A stretch of 64,000 bases of DNA from Halovenus sp037080055 (GTDB taxonomy: Archaea; Halobacteriota; Halobacteria; Halobacteriales; Haloarculaceae), in the NCBI RefSeq assembly GCF_037080055.1, contig NZ_JBAOJI010000011.1:1-64000 (forward strand). Reading direction: 5' to 3'. The position numbers and the translations under genes were made by a program. The notes under the pieces were generated by a model. That model saw nothing but the letters and a program-made list of their open reading frames with translations. It did no database searches and had not been told where the DNA came from. Shown here piece after piece: positions 7,902-17,744 of this stretch (within the stretch, counting starts at the first letter, position 1; every line of letters begins with the position of its first letter).

Positions 7902-9107
7902 CTACGCGACGGCATCTGGCCGGGAGTCGGTCGTCAGCAAGAGGATTCCGATTCCGAACAGGCCAATACCGACGTAGACAGTGAAGGTCGCCGGCCATGA
8001 GAGCGCACTGATGAGCCAGCCACCCACGGTCGGAGACACGAGCGTCCCGGTGAAGGCAATGGTGGTAAACAGGGCGAGAGTCGTTCCTCCGGAGTTCTCC
8101 GTGGCGAGCTCGCGAGCGTATACGTAGTATACGCCGGAACCGAACTGGAGTGAGAAGCCGACACAGATCATCGTCACGGCAAATCCCATCGACGAAACGC
8201 CGTTCGCAATGACGTAGAGACCCGGGAGTGCGAACAGCAGCGACGCCGCGACGACGACCCGCCGTCGGTAGCCGAGGGCATCTGATACCCACCCGCCGAA
8301 CGGCCGGGCAATGACGCCGACTGCCGGGAGGAGAGAGGTCACGGTGCCTGCTTGCGTGAGCGTCAGAGGGAGGACTTCTGTTGCGTAGGTCGGCATCCAG
8401 GAATTGAAGAAAATGTATAGCATGTACGAACAAAACGCCGAGACCGACACGATGAGTACAGATCGGTTCCGGAGTGCATTCCCAAACTGCGCGAGTGAGA
8501 TGGGATCACCCGACTTGATCGGAGTCGACCACGAGAGGCTGAAGAGTACGAACCCCACAGCCGACAGCAACGGATACGTCAGAAACGCTACCTCCCACTC
8601 GAAGGCCCTCGCGACGGGAGGACCGCTGAACTGGCTGAGCGCGAAGCCAACGGGAGCGCTCGCAATGAAGACTGTCATCACGAACCCCTGCTTCTGTCCG
8701 GCGAACAACTGACTCACCACATTTGTTCCAAGCACGAATAACACACCGCCCGCAATGCCTGCAACGAATCGACTGGCTAGAAACAGCGGGTACGACGCTG
8801 AGGCAACACCGACGATGCTCGCTGGGAGGAATACGGCTGTCCCCGCAGCCATCAAGCGACGGTTATCATACCGGTCCATGAGGAACCCGCAGGGAATCTG
8901 GGAGAGTACCGTCCCGAAGATCGCCGCGCTGATAGCCAGACCTGCCACCGTCTTCGTTACCGAGAACTCCTCGACGAGCAGCGGAAGAACGCTTGCGGGG
9001 GCGATGAAGTAGCCGTTGGCGGCCACCGAAATGATGAAACATGCGACTAACACGCCCGAGCGCGAGTTGCCCAGCCGGCCACCGCTCCCCATGGCCAACA
9101 CGATCAT
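7902..9107 (-). CDS. MFS transporter
   Basis: A 401-residue polytopic membrane protein with about twelve hydrophobic segments. The major facilitator signature G-x3-D-(R/K)-x-(G/N)-R-R between segments two and three is present as GFLMDRYDNRR, and a weaker GGWVSDALGYRR repeat lies at the start of the second half. The pattern fits nitrate/oxalate/sugar-acid type uptake or efflux permeases; the substrate is unknown. An in-frame ATG at 9092 is an alternative start. The context of CoA-ester enzymes suggests organic-acid transport, as inference. Confidence 0.8.
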   Translation of the reverse strand: MIVLAMGSGGRLGNSRSGVLVACFIISVAANGYFIAPASVLPLLVEEFSVTKTVAGLAISAAIFGTVLSQIPCGFLMDRYDNRRLMAAGTAVFLPASIVGVASASYPLFLASRFVAGIAGGVLFVLGTNVVSQLFAGQKQGFVMTVFIASAPVGFALSQFSGPPVARAFEWEVAFLTYPLLSAVGFVLFSLSWSTPIKSGDPISLAQFGNALRNRSVLIVSVSAFCSYMLYIFFNSWMPTYATEVLPLTLTQAGTVTSLLPAVGVIARPFGGWVSDALGYRRRVVVAASLLFALPGLYVIANGVSSMGFAVTMICVGFSLQFGSGVYYVYARELATENSGGTTLALFTTIAFTGTLVSPTVGGWLISALSWPATFTVYVGIGLFGIGILLLTTDSRPDAVA

Positions 9108-9350
9108 TTCTGGCTCAGATTGAGCGGCTCCGTTGCCGATAGGGAACCGAATACGCGTTGGTCCACGGCCGTATGGTTCTCGTCTGGCGCCGATCCGACT
9201 GTGCCAACGACTCGGTTAATCTGGTCGTCGTCTGGAGCACCTAGGATCACTGTTAGTCGAGTGCTAGCAGCCCACTCACTAATACTCACCGGGAATCGGT
9301 TATCAGCGATCCGATCTGGGTGCCCTGACGGCGGAGCAAATAGTGGTTGA

Positions 9351-10106
9351 TTACCTGGCAGCGATGCCACCGTCGGTGACGTGGATTTCACCAGTAACGT
9401 AGTTGGCGGCGTCGCTGGCGAGGTACACCGCGCTGGCCGCGACCTCGTCGGGTTCGGCAAATCGATCGAGCGGAATCGTCTCGAGAAGGTCCGAGCGAAT
9501 CTCTTCGTTCTCGCGGACGCCCTTCGTGAAATCGGTCTTGACGTAACCGGGTGCGAGCGCATTGACGCGGATCGCCGGTGCCCACTCAACGGCGAGCGAT
9601 TTCGTCAGGCCGACCATCGCGTGCTTCGAAGCGGTGTACGGTGCTTGGTACGGAAGTGCAACGACCCCGCCGACGCTAGCGAGGTTGATCAGCGATCCCG
9701 TCCCGTCGCGCTCGTGGACGCGCTGTCCGAATTCCCTGGCGCAGTAGAACGCCCCCGTGACGTTGACATCGAGAATATGACGCCACGTTTCCCCATCGAG
9801 ATCCCGCGCGTTCCCGAAGAAGGGGTTGACCCCAGCGTTGTTAACGAGTACGTCCACGTCGCCGAGCGATTCCTCAACCTCCTCAAACATCGCCGTCACC
9901 GCCGCTTCGTCAGTCACGTCGAGCGGGCGGGGATGGGCGGTCCCGCCGGCTTCTTCGATGCGTTCAGCTGTGGCTTCAAGCGCATCTTCCGAACGAGCGA
10001 CTGGGGCCACATCGGCCCCCGCCTCCGCCATCGCGACAGAGATCTCTTCGCCGATACCACGGCTACCGCCGGTAACGACTGCGACACAATCTGACAGGGA
10101 AAACAT
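9351..10106 (-). CDS. SDR family oxidoreductase (FabG-like)
   Basis: A 251-residue classical SDR. TGGSRGIG at 12-19, ARS after the second strand (NADP(H) preference), NNAG at 89-92, Ser144, Tyr157 and Lys161, and a TGE..VTDGG C-terminus. ATGs at 10118 and 10124 would add four or six residues; the ATG at 10106 gives the standard SDR N-terminus. Likely a 3-oxoacyl-thioester reductase or 3-hydroxyacyl-CoA dehydrogenase. It is divergent from lpdA. Confidence 0.85.
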   Translation of the reverse strand: MFSLSDCVAVVTGGSRGIGEEISVAMAEAGADVAPVARSEDALEATAERIEEAGGTAHPRPLDVTDEAAVTAMFEEVEESLGDVDVLVNNAGVNPFFGNARDLDGETWRHILDVNVTGAFYCAREFGQRVHERDGTGSLINLASVGGVVALPYQAPYTASKHAMVGLTKSLAVEWAPAIRVNALAPGYVKTDFTKGVRENEEIRSDLLETIPLDRFAEPDEVAASAVYLASDAANYVTGEIHVTDGGIAAR

Positions 10107-10305
10107 CTCTAAGACCATATCCAACGAATCACAAGGCGCGATTATGAACGTTATGCTGCTAGCTCACAGGGGCACTAAAATAGGCATCTATATGACGAGT
10201 GAGTACACGGGCGAAATCACTCCCGACGGAGGGCTCATTCTTGAATGACATCAATACTCTACAGACCCGCACTATTTTGAGGGGCGCCTGAGAACGAACG
10301 CAGTG

Positions 10306-11721
10306 ATGTGCGCAGACCAGACTGTGTCGACCGAGATACTGGTGATTGGAGGCGGACCCGGCGGCTATGTCAGCGCGATCCGGGCCGGACAGCAAGGGAA
10401 AGACGTGACGCTCGTCGAGCGCGATGCGTACGGTGGCGTCTGTCTCAACCGCGGCTGCATCCCATCAAAGGCATTCGTAACCGTCGCAGACCTCGTCCAT
10501 CGAAGCCGGACTGCCGAGCACATGGGCGTCAACGCCACAGTTGAGGTTAACTTCTCACAACTCCGTTCTTGGCAGGCCAATGTAGTCGATCAGTTGACTG
10601 GTGGTGTCGAACAACTTTGTACAGCCAACGGCGTCACGCTTGTCGAAGGAAGGGCGACGTTCGAATCCCCCGGTGAGGTCGCGATTCATGATGGATCGCC
10701 TGACAGCCCGGATCGGATTGATTTTGAGTCGGCAGTGATCGCGACGGGGAGCCGGCCGATACAAGTCCCTGGCTTCGAGCCCGACGGCGAGTCGGTACTC
10801 ACGTCAGCCGACGTGTTCTCGCTGCCGGAACTCCCGGACAGTCTGGTGGTCGTCGGCGGCGGCTACATCGGCATGGAACTGTCGACAGTGTTTGCGAAAC
10901 TCGGGACCGACGTGACGGTCGTCGAGATGCTGGATCGGATTCTCGCGCCCTACGAGGCCGACATCGCCGACATCGTCCACGAGGAGGCAGAAGCGCTCGG
11001 CATCGATATCCGCACAAACGAGGCAGCCAGCGACTGCACCCGGACTGACAACGGCGTCGCCGTGACGACAACCGCAGACGATGAGAAATCGGAGTTTGAG
11101 GCCGATCACGTGCTGGTCGCGGTCGGGCGGGAGCCGGTGACCGACACGCTCGACCTGGACGCAGCAGGCGTCGAACTGACCGATGACGGGTTCATCGCGA
11201 CCGACCGACAGGGACGGACGAGCCAGGAACACATCCACGCAATCGGCGACGTCGCAGGCGAGCCGATGCTCGCCCACAAGGCATCGAGACAGGGCGAAGT
11301 CGTCGCGGACGTACTTGCGGGCGAACCGGCGGCGTTCGACTACCGCGCCGTGCCCGCGGCCGTGTTCACCGACCCGGAAATCGGGACGGTCGGGCTCACG
11401 GCGGCCGAAGCCGAGGACGAGGGGTTCGAGCCGCTCGTCGGCACGTTCCCACTCGACGCAAGCGGGCGGGCGCTCACCCTCGACGAGTCCAACGGGTTCG
11501 TCCGCGTCATCGCCGACGCGGCGACAGAGAGAATTCTCGGCGGACAGATCGTCGGGCCGGAGGCCTCGGAATTGATCGGCGAACTCGCGCTTGCCGTCGA
11601 GGTCGGCGCGCGAATCGAGGATGTCGTCTCTACTATCCACACACACCCCACGCTCTCAGAAGCGGTCATGGAAGCGACCGCCGACGCGCGCGGGGAAGCA
11701 GTCCACATCTATAACCGCTGA
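10306..11721 (+). CDS. lpdA: Dihydrolipoyl dehydrogenase (E3)
   Basis: A 471-residue flavoprotein disulfide reductase that reoxidises the dihydrolipoyl group of E2 with NAD. Seen: FAD-binding GGGPGG at 15-20, the redox-active pair Cys46 and Cys51 in CLNRGC, the NAD-binding GGGYIG in the middle, the second FAD motif around AIGDVAG, and the C-terminal HTHPTLSEAV with the active-site His-Glu. A GTG at 10303 is directly before the chosen ATG. It is not next to E1 or E2, which lie 13-20 kb away, but is the only E3 in the window and the natural partner of the complex at 23666-30724. Confidence 0.95.
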   Translation: MCADQTVSTEILVIGGGPGGYVSAIRAGQQGKDVTLVERDAYGGVCLNRGCIPSKAFVTVADLVHRSRTAEHMGVNATVEVNFSQLRSWQANVVDQLTGGVEQLCTANGVTLVEGRATFESPGEVAIHDGSPDSPDRIDFESAVIATGSRPIQVPGFEPDGESVLTSADVFSLPELPDSLVVVGGGYIGMELSTVFAKLGTDVTVVEMLDRILAPYEADIADIVHEEAEALGIDIRTNEAASDCTRTDNGVAVTTTADDEKSEFEADHVLVAVGREPVTDTLDLDAAGVELTDDGFIATDRQGRTSQEHIHAIGDVAGEPMLAHKASRQGEVVADVLAGEPAAFDYRAVPAAVFTDPEIGTVGLTAAEAEDEGFEPLVGTFPLDASGRALTLDESNGFVRVIADAATERILGGQIVGPEASELIGELALAVEVGARIEDVVSTIHTHPTLSEAVMEATADARGEAVHIYNR

Positions 11722-11751
11722 GGTCAGACGCGCCGACGCCGGGGACTGCTG

Positions 11752-11763
11752 AATTATATATAG
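11752..11763 (+). promoter_or_regulatory. TATA-like box of the MaoC gene at 11785
   Basis: AATTATATATAG lies about 28 bases before the ATG at 11785, so the transcript should be leaderless or nearly so. It shows that this gene has its own promoter rather than depending on lpdA. Confidence 0.55.
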
Positions 11764-11784
11764 TCGCGCCGGGTACGCGGTGAC

Positions 11785-12225
11785 ATGCTGTATTTCGAGG
11801 ACTTCAGCGAAGGTGAGACCTTCGAGCTGTCGTCACAGACACTGACGCGCGCGGAAATCATCGAGTTCGCAGAGCAGTGGGACCCCCAACCGTTCCACCT
11901 CGGCGAGGATCATGGGAAAGACGCCGTGTTCGACGGACTAGTCGCGAGCGGGCTCCACACTCTCTGTCTCGGATCGCGGATGATGATCACGGAGGTAATG
12001 AACGAGAGTGCCAACATGGGCGGAAAGGGAATTACCGACATCAGCTTCCACCGACCGGTTGAGCCCGAGGAGACGCTCACAGGCCGTCTCGACGTCACTG
12101 AGAAGACCGCAACCCATCCGGAGCGCGGCGACGTTATCTTCGAGTTGACGATGACGACGTCGGACGGATCGGCGGTATTGTCGGCCACGTACGTCAGTAT
12201 TCTCGGCCGTCGGCCCGACGCGTGA
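11785..12225 (+). CDS. MaoC-like hotdog-fold hydratase/dehydratase
   Basis: A 146-residue hotdog protein starting with YFEDFSEGETF, the typical MaoC opening. The catalytic region reads WDPQPFHLGED, with Asp and His spaced as in (R)-specific enoyl-CoA hydratases. Followed by GLVASGLHT at the central helix. Probably hydrates an enoyl-CoA in the same pathway as the acyl-CoA ligase on the opposite strand downstream. One of three MaoC proteins in the window. Confidence 0.8.
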   Translation: MLYFEDFSEGETFELSSQTLTRAEIIEFAEQWDPQPFHLGEDHGKDAVFDGLVASGLHTLCLGSRMMITEVMNESANMGGKGITDISFHRPVEPEETLTGRLDVTEKTATHPERGDVIFELTMTTSDGSAVLSATYVSILGRRPDA

Positions 12226-12309
12226 GTTGGATTTTCATCAGACTGCCCCAAGGTCGTCGAGTCGTTTCGCGAGGAGTCTGCTCGACGAGTTGACCGGCCG
12301 TATCGTGAA

Positions 12310-13956
12310 TTACTCGTCGGTCAGTTTGTGACGCTGGATCTTCCCGGAGACAGTCGTCGGAAACTCGTCGACGAATTCCACTTCACGAGGGTATTTGTAG
12401 GCGGCTTCGCGCTCTTTGACGAATGTCTGGAGGTCGCCGACGAGTGCGTCCGACGGATCGACATCGGGTTCTAGTTTGATGAACGCCTTGACGACCGTCC
12501 CGCGTTCGGCGTCGTCGATGCCCATCACCACTGCATCGTTGACGGCGTCGTGTTCCCGGAGACACTCCTCAACCTCTAGGGGACTTACTCGATAGCCGCT
12601 GGTGATGATGACGTCATCGGCACGCCCCTCATAGTAGATGTACCCGTCCGAATCGTAGGAGCCGGCGTCACCGGTCTTCATCCAGTCGTCAACGAACAGG
12701 TCGGCCGTCAGATCCGGCTGGTTCCAGTAATCGAGCAACATCGATTGGTCCGGCCGCTTGACGGCGATGTGCCCGATTTCTCCGGGCTCTTTCCGTTCAC
12801 CGGTTTCCTCGTCGATGATCGCAACCGTGTGACCGGGACACGGCTTCCCGGAGGCCTCCCGGTTCTCGTCCATCAGATTGGTGTTGGTTCCGACCAGGAA
12901 ATTACACTCCGTCTGGCCGTAGATTTCGTTGACGACTGCGTCCCACTCATCTTCGACGTAGTCGTAGATGTCGGTGGTCACCTTCTCACCGCCACTGGGC
13001 ACGACATTGACGTCAAGATCGTACTGGCTGTGGTCTTCCTCTTTGAGCATGCGGATCATCGTCGCGGTCAGCAAGGCGTTGGTTACGCCGTACCGTTCGA
13101 GTATATTATAGACTGACTCGGCGTCGAACTGCCCGCCGTAGCCGACGACGGGTTGGCCGTGATACCACGCGCCCCAGACGACGGCGAACAGGCCGCCGAC
13201 CCATGACCAGCCCGAAGGCGTATAGTGCACTGCCTCATCGCTGGGGAATTCGTTGATCATCTGCCAACCGGGAATGTACCCAAAGAGCTTCCGGTGAGCG
13301 TGGTGTGCGCCCTTTGGTTTTCCTGTCGTTCCGCTAGTGTAGATGATGTAGGCTGAGTCCTCCGGATCAGTTGTGACTGTCTCAAAGTTCGGTGATGCGT
13401 TGGCGATTCCTTCCTCCCAAGACTGGCCCTCTATCGCATCGGGATCATCGATAGTGATGACCGTCTCCAAGTGGTCGAGGTCGTCACGAAGCGAGTTTAG
13501 CAGTTCCGCACGTTCCTCATCGACGATCGCAACTTCCGTCTCAGAGTGGTCGAGGCGGTACCTAAGCCCTTCTCGGCCATACAGCACTGAGAGCGGTACC
13601 GAAACTGCTCCTCGTTGAAGTATACCGATGTTGGCGAACAGTGTCTCCGGTCGCTGGGGGAGAACGATACCGACGCGCGACCCTCGCTCGACACCGGCAT
13701 CGCCCAACAAGTTCGACACCCGATTCGCGATCCGCTGAACCTGCCAGAAGGTGTAGGTGTCCCGGTTGCCGTTTTCATCCTCGTAAAAGAGTGCCACTCG
13801 GCGTTTGCCATCATCTCTATCCGCCCAGCGACCACAGAGCGCCTCGGCCATGTTAAATGTCTCTGGAATATCCCACTCGAATCCTTCGTAAGCCTCGTCG
13901 TATGTGTCGTACTGACTCAGATCTATGTCCATATCCGTTCCAAGAACACCCTCCAT
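12310..13956 (-). CDS. AMP-forming acyl-CoA synthetase (medium-chain type)
   Basis: A roughly 548-residue ANL-superfamily enzyme that activates a carboxylic acid to its CoA ester through an acyl-adenylate. Seen: the P-loop YTSGTTGKPKG, the YGQTE motif, the TGD of the hinge region, and the C-terminal SGKIQRHKL with catalytic Lys. The N-terminal YEGFEWDIPETFNMA region is typical of medium-chain acyl-CoA synthetases (MACS/acetyl-CoA-synthetase-like). ATGs at 13956 and 13932 are both possible starts; 14004 is less likely. The Liv ATPase genes are divergent from it, which suggests it may activate the imported or derived acid. Confidence 0.88.
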   Translation of the reverse strand: MEGVLGTDMDIDLSQYDTYDEAYEGFEWDIPETFNMAEALCGRWADRDDGKRRVALFYEDENGNRDTYTFWQVQRIANRVSNLLGDAGVERGSRVGIVLPQRPETLFANIGILQRGAVSVPLSVLYGREGLRYRLDHSETEVAIVDEERAELLNSLRDDLDHLETVITIDDPDAIEGQSWEEGIANASPNFETVTTDPEDSAYIIYTSGTTGKPKGAHHAHRKLFGYIPGWQMINEFPSDEAVHYTPSGWSWVGGLFAVVWGAWYHGQPVVGYGGQFDAESVYNILERYGVTNALLTATMIRMLKEEDHSQYDLDVNVVPSGGEKVTTDIYDYVEDEWDAVVNEIYGQTECNFLVGTNTNLMDENREASGKPCPGHTVAIIDEETGERKEPGEIGHIAVKRPDQSMLLDYWNQPDLTADLFVDDWMKTGDAGSYDSDGYIYYEGRADDVIITSGYRVSPLEVEECLREHDAVNDAVVMGIDDAERGTVVKAFIKLEPDVDPSDALVGDLQTFVKEREAAYKYPREVEFVDEFPTTVSGKIQRHKLTDE

Positions 13957-14210
13957 AATGATTGTACTGGATATGATGACTGAAATCGTACATGAACCAG
14001 GCACTTGTGGTCCGCGAGGGAGCCAACAACCAGGGTAGTTTCCTTATTGCAGTAATCTTCTCTCTACAGTCGTATTGGTGAACGTAGGAGTCTAGATAAG
14101 GTTTTGATTTTGCGATTCGCATTCGAGTCACTGCTTTGAGATGACTACCACTCATCTGTCGATTTCAGCGGAACTACTAATATACCGGGGGTAGCAATGT
14201 CAAGACACGG

Positions 14211-14957
14211 ATGGCTCAAGAAGATACAATCTTACAAGTAGAGAATCTCACGAAAAAGTTTGATGGGCTTACCGCCGTTGACGACGTGAGTGTTGAGTTC
14301 AAAGATGAAGAACTCCATGCAATTATTGGACCAAACGGTGCGGGTAAAACAACATTTTTTAATCTCCTCACCGGTGCACTGGCTCCGACAGATGGAACCA
14401 TCCGCTTCGAAGGCGAGGACATCACTGAGTTGGAGCCCAGCGAAATTGCACGTCGTGGCATCATTCGGTCATATCAAGTGACAAAACTGTTCGAGGAGTT
14501 GACCGTCCTCGAGAACGTGTCTATCGCAGTTCAATCAGACTCGATGTCCTTCAACTTCTGGCAGCCGACTGATCCGGAAATCGGTGACCGCGCGTACGAG
14601 ATTCTCGAACGCGTTGGCCTCACCGACAAGGCAGACAACCTCGCGTCGGACTTGAGCCACGGTGAGCAACGAACCCTCGAAATCGCAGTTGCACTCGGCA
14701 CGGAGCCGAAGATGCTCTTACTTGACGAACCGACGAGCGGTATGAGTCCCGAGGAGACAACAGAAGTAATCGATTTAATTCACCAACTGCAGGGTGAATT
14801 TCCAGTGGTACTTATCGAACACAAAATGGATGTAGTCAACGAGGTGGCTGACAAAATAATGGTACTGTACAATGGAGAAAAGATCGCAGACGATGTCCCG
14901 TCAGTGGTACAAGATAATGAAGAAGTGCGGCGCGTATACTTGGAGGGGTCAACATGA
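14211..14957 (+). CDS. livG: Branched-chain amino acid-type ABC transporter ATPase
   Basis: A 248-residue ABC ATPase of the LivG group. Walker A GPNGAGKTT, a long insertion after the Q-loop (typical of LivG), signature LSHGEQ, and Walker B LLLDEPTSGM are intact. It overlaps livF by four bases (ATGA), so the two are translationally coupled. A TATA-like sequence (CTAATATACC) lies about 30 bases before the start. It works with LivF on the LivH/LivM permeases encoded convergently at 15787-17735. Liv-type systems also import urea, amides, aromatic acids and other small acids, so the substrate is open. Confidence 0.92.
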   Translation: MAQEDTILQVENLTKKFDGLTAVDDVSVEFKDEELHAIIGPNGAGKTTFFNLLTGALAPTDGTIRFEGEDITELEPSEIARRGIIRSYQVTKLFEELTVLENVSIAVQSDSMSFNFWQPTDPEIGDRAYEILERVGLTDKADNLASDLSHGEQRTLEIAVALGTEPKMLLLDEPTSGMSPEETTEVIDLIHQLQGEFPVVLIEHKMDVVNEVADKIMVLYNGEKIADDVPSVVQDNEEVRRVYLEGST

Positions 14958-15670
14958 GCATTCTCGAAGTTGAGAATATTAATACATATTATGGGCAGAG
15001 TCACATCCTCCACGACCTCTCGTTGTCGGTTGAGGAGGGATCGCTCTGTGCGCTCATTGGTCGAAACGGTGCGGGCAAGACGACGACGTTGCGCTCAATT
15101 ATTGGCAGTCAAAATCCCAAGTCCGGGACGGTCAAATTCAAAGGAACTGACATCACGAACAACGAGCCACACGAGACTTCACAACTCGGCATCTCAATCA
15201 TCCCAGAACACCGCCGCATGTTCCCGGAATTAACGGTCGAAGAGAACCTCCGGTTAGGTCACATGGGACAGGAGATAACAGAAGACCGTGTATCAGAACT
15301 AACTAATCAAGTGTTTGAATATTTCCCGCGGTTGGAAGAGCGGTTGGACCAACAGGCTGGACAGATGAGCGGGGGAGAGCAGCAGATGCTTGCCATCGCC
15401 CGTGGCCTGTTGTCGGATCCTGACTTATTGCTCATTGACGAACCGACGGAAGGGCTGATGCCGACGCTGGTTGAGAAACTTCGAGACATACTCACACGTA
15501 TCAGCGATGAGGGGATCACAATTCTTCTCGTTGAACAGAACGTGGAACTCGCCTTCGATATTAGCGACCACGCCTATGTTATAGACGAGGGGGAGAATAG
15601 GGTGGACGGACCGAGCGAGACGCTCAAAGAAGACGAGGAGATCAAGGACCGCTACCTTGCGCTTGGATGA
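14954..15670 (+). CDS. livF: Branched-chain amino acid-type ABC transporter ATPase
   Basis: A 238-residue ABC ATPase of the LivF group: Walker A GRNGAGKTT, signature MSGGEQ, Walker B LLLIDEPTEGL and the H-loop region ILLVEQN are intact. Start ATG lies within the stop of livG. The permease and binding-protein genes point towards it from the other strand, ending 117 bases away. Confidence 0.92.
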   Translation: MSILEVENINTYYGQSHILHDLSLSVEEGSLCALIGRNGAGKTTTLRSIIGSQNPKSGTVKFKGTDITNNEPHETSQLGISIIPEHRRMFPELTVEENLRLGHMGQEITEDRVSELTNQVFEYFPRLEERLDQQAGQMSGGEQQMLAIARGLLSDPDLLLIDEPTEGLMPTLVEKLRDILTRISDEGITILLVEQNVELAFDISDHAYVIDEGENRVDGPSETLKEDEEIKDRYLALG

Positions 15671-15786
15671 TCGTCTGATCAGGAAGTTGAAGCTGATTTT
15701 CGCTGGTTTTGTCTTTACTTCGAGTCTTATCGTCACTTAGCAGAAGATTCACGATGACTCAACCGATGTAAAAACAAATGATCCTC

Positions 15787-16800
15787 TTAACGACGAAGGC
15801 GCTCAAGCAGGCGCTCAAGGTCGAATGCCTTCTCTTCGTCAAATATGGCTTTGCGAACCAAGCCGATCAGGCCTTCAGGTGCCAATAACACAATTCCGAT
15901 GATTACGGCTCCGAAGAATATCTCCCAATGCTCGGTGACTCTGGTCAAGGTGTCCGAGAAGAAGATGAATATGATGGCTCCGATGAGTGGCCCGGTGAGC
16001 GTTCCGACACCACCGATGATAGTCATCAATACGACTTCCCCAGAGAGCTGCCAGAACAGGATCGATGGGGAAATGAACACGAACAACACGGCATAAAGTG
16101 CGCCGGCCAGTGCCGAGAACGCCCCAGACATGGCGAACGCAAGCCATAGGTACGAATTCACGTCGTACCCGAGGTGGAGTGCCCTCTCCTCGCTCTCACG
16201 GATCCCCTTCAGAATACGTCCGAACGGAGAGTTTACGATCCGAACGATCGCTAGGAACGACAACATAAACAACGCACAGCTCAGCACGTAGAAGTGGAGG
16301 TCGTTGCTCATTGGAGCCAATGGACCGAGGGGTGCCTCGGTAATTGGGATCGCGATTCCATTTGTCCCGCCAGTCAGTTCGTTCATCTGGAAGATTATGG
16401 TATAAACAAGTTGAGCCAGCGCTAGCGTGATCATCGCGAAGTAGATCCCCCGGCGTCGAAGGCTTAAATAGCCGAAGACGACACTAATGATCGTCACCCC
16501 GATGACTGTAATAGGAATCGCGAGGTAAAGACTAGAAACAAGGTGTTCTAGGCTCAGGATGACACCGTAGGCACCCAATCCGAAGAAGGCCGCATGACCA
16601 AAAGACAACTCACCGCCGAATCCAAGGATGATATTATAACCCATTACGAATATCGCCATGATGATCATATGGGATGCAATAAACCATCCCATGAGACTTG
16701 GTAAGGCTGCTATCACCACTAAAACACCGAGATAGACGAGGTTTCGTTCCCCGACTCGCGTGTACACGGACCGGGCCCGGGTGGCGATAGCTGAAATCAT
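15787..16800 (-). CDS. livM: Branched-chain amino acid-type ABC transporter permease
   Basis: A 337-residue membrane protein of the LivM family, with about nine to ten hydrophobic segments and the conserved loop GFGGELSFGHAAFFGLGAYG near residues 65-84. The EAA-like cytoplasmic contact region lies around the GRILKGIRESEERA segment. It overlaps livH by four bases, consistent with translational coupling. Confidence 0.92.
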   Translation of the reverse strand: MISAIATRARSVYTRVGERNLVYLGVLVVIAALPSLMGWFIASHMIIMAIFVMGYNIILGFGGELSFGHAAFFGLGAYGVILSLEHLVSSLYLAIPITVIGVTIISVVFGYLSLRRRGIYFAMITLALAQLVYTIIFQMNELTGGTNGIAIPITEAPLGPLAPMSNDLHFYVLSCALFMLSFLAIVRIVNSPFGRILKGIRESEERALHLGYDVNSYLWLAFAMSGAFSALAGALYAVLFVFISPSILFWQLSGEVVLMTIIGGVGTLTGPLIGAIIFIFFSDTLTRVTEHWEIFFGAVIIGIVLLAPEGLIGLVRKAIFDEEKAFDLERLLERLRR

Positions 16801-17735
16801 TCGACAACCCCCTCCTCTCCAAATAGTCCACGCGGACGTACCAGCAATATCAGCGCCATGAACACGAAGACGATTGCCTGCGATGCCTCCGCATAGAATA
16901 CACCGGTCATAACTTGGAGTTCGCCGATGAGAATTCCCGCGATGACGCTGCCGCGAAAACTCCCAAGTCCGCCGACGACGACGACGACAAACGCGGGTAT
17001 CAGTAACTCGATTCCGAGCGTTGGGTACGCGCCTCGCACCGGCCCGATGAGCGCACCAGCTGTCCCGGCGAGCGCGATACCAATACCGAACACCAGCATA
17101 TAAAGGCGTGATACATCGATACCAAGCATGTCTACCATCTCACGATCCTGCGTTCCTGCTCGGATAAGTAACCCTAGGTCCGTCCGAGTGAGGAACAGAT
17201 ACACAGCGACAATGAGCACGGCAGCCGCGACGATAACGAATACCCGGTATACCGGGTACGTGAACAACACGAGGTCGATAGACTCGCTTCCCCAAGACGG
17301 CGTGGCAAAGTTCTTGCCAGTCCGACCCCACACGAGGATCACTAACCCACGCATAAGCTCGGCGATACCGAATGTTAGCAATAACTGCAGTAGTGCACCA
17401 TGCCGACCGTAGGTGTATCTGAGCAGCGTCCGCTCTAAAATCATTCCAATCACGAGGGTCGCGACTAGCGCCGCCCCGATGCTGATCAGGAAGCTCCCGG
17501 TCGCATCCATTACTGTCCAAGAGATATACGTTCCAACAAGTAACAGGTCCCCGTGAGCGAAGTTGATCACACCGAGAAGCCCGAAGATGATAGTCAGTCC
17601 TAACGAGATGAGTACGAGGATCATCCCCAGTACGAGCCCGTTGAACAACTGGGTTGAGTAGTAGTCGATCTGGAGCGGCATAAGCAGCATATCAGCTACT
17701 CCGGGGAGTGCATTTACGAGTATAGATGAAGTCAT
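16797..17735 (-). CDS. livH: Branched-chain amino acid-type ABC transporter permease
   Basis: A 312-residue permease of the LivH family with about eight membrane segments, the family loop GVINFAHGDLLLVGTY near residues 55-70 and the cytoplasmic contact helix TRTDLGLLIRAGTQDREM. It starts nine bases after the binding-protein gene stops, so the operon order is binding protein, livH, livM. Confidence 0.92.
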   Translation of the reverse strand: MTSSILVNALPGVADMLLMPLQIDYYSTQLFNGLVLGMILVLISLGLTIIFGLLGVINFAHGDLLLVGTYISWTVMDATGSFLISIGAALVATLVIGMILERTLLRYTYGRHGALLQLLLTFGIAELMRGLVILVWGRTGKNFATPSWGSESIDLVLFTYPVYRVFVIVAAAVLIVAVYLFLTRTDLGLLIRAGTQDREMVDMLGIDVSRLYMLVFGIGIALAGTAGALIGPVRGAYPTLGIELLIPAFVVVVVGGLGSFRGSVIAGILIGELQVMTGVFYAEASQAIVFVFMALILLVRPRGLFGEEGVVE

Positions 17736-17744
17736 GAGTGAAGG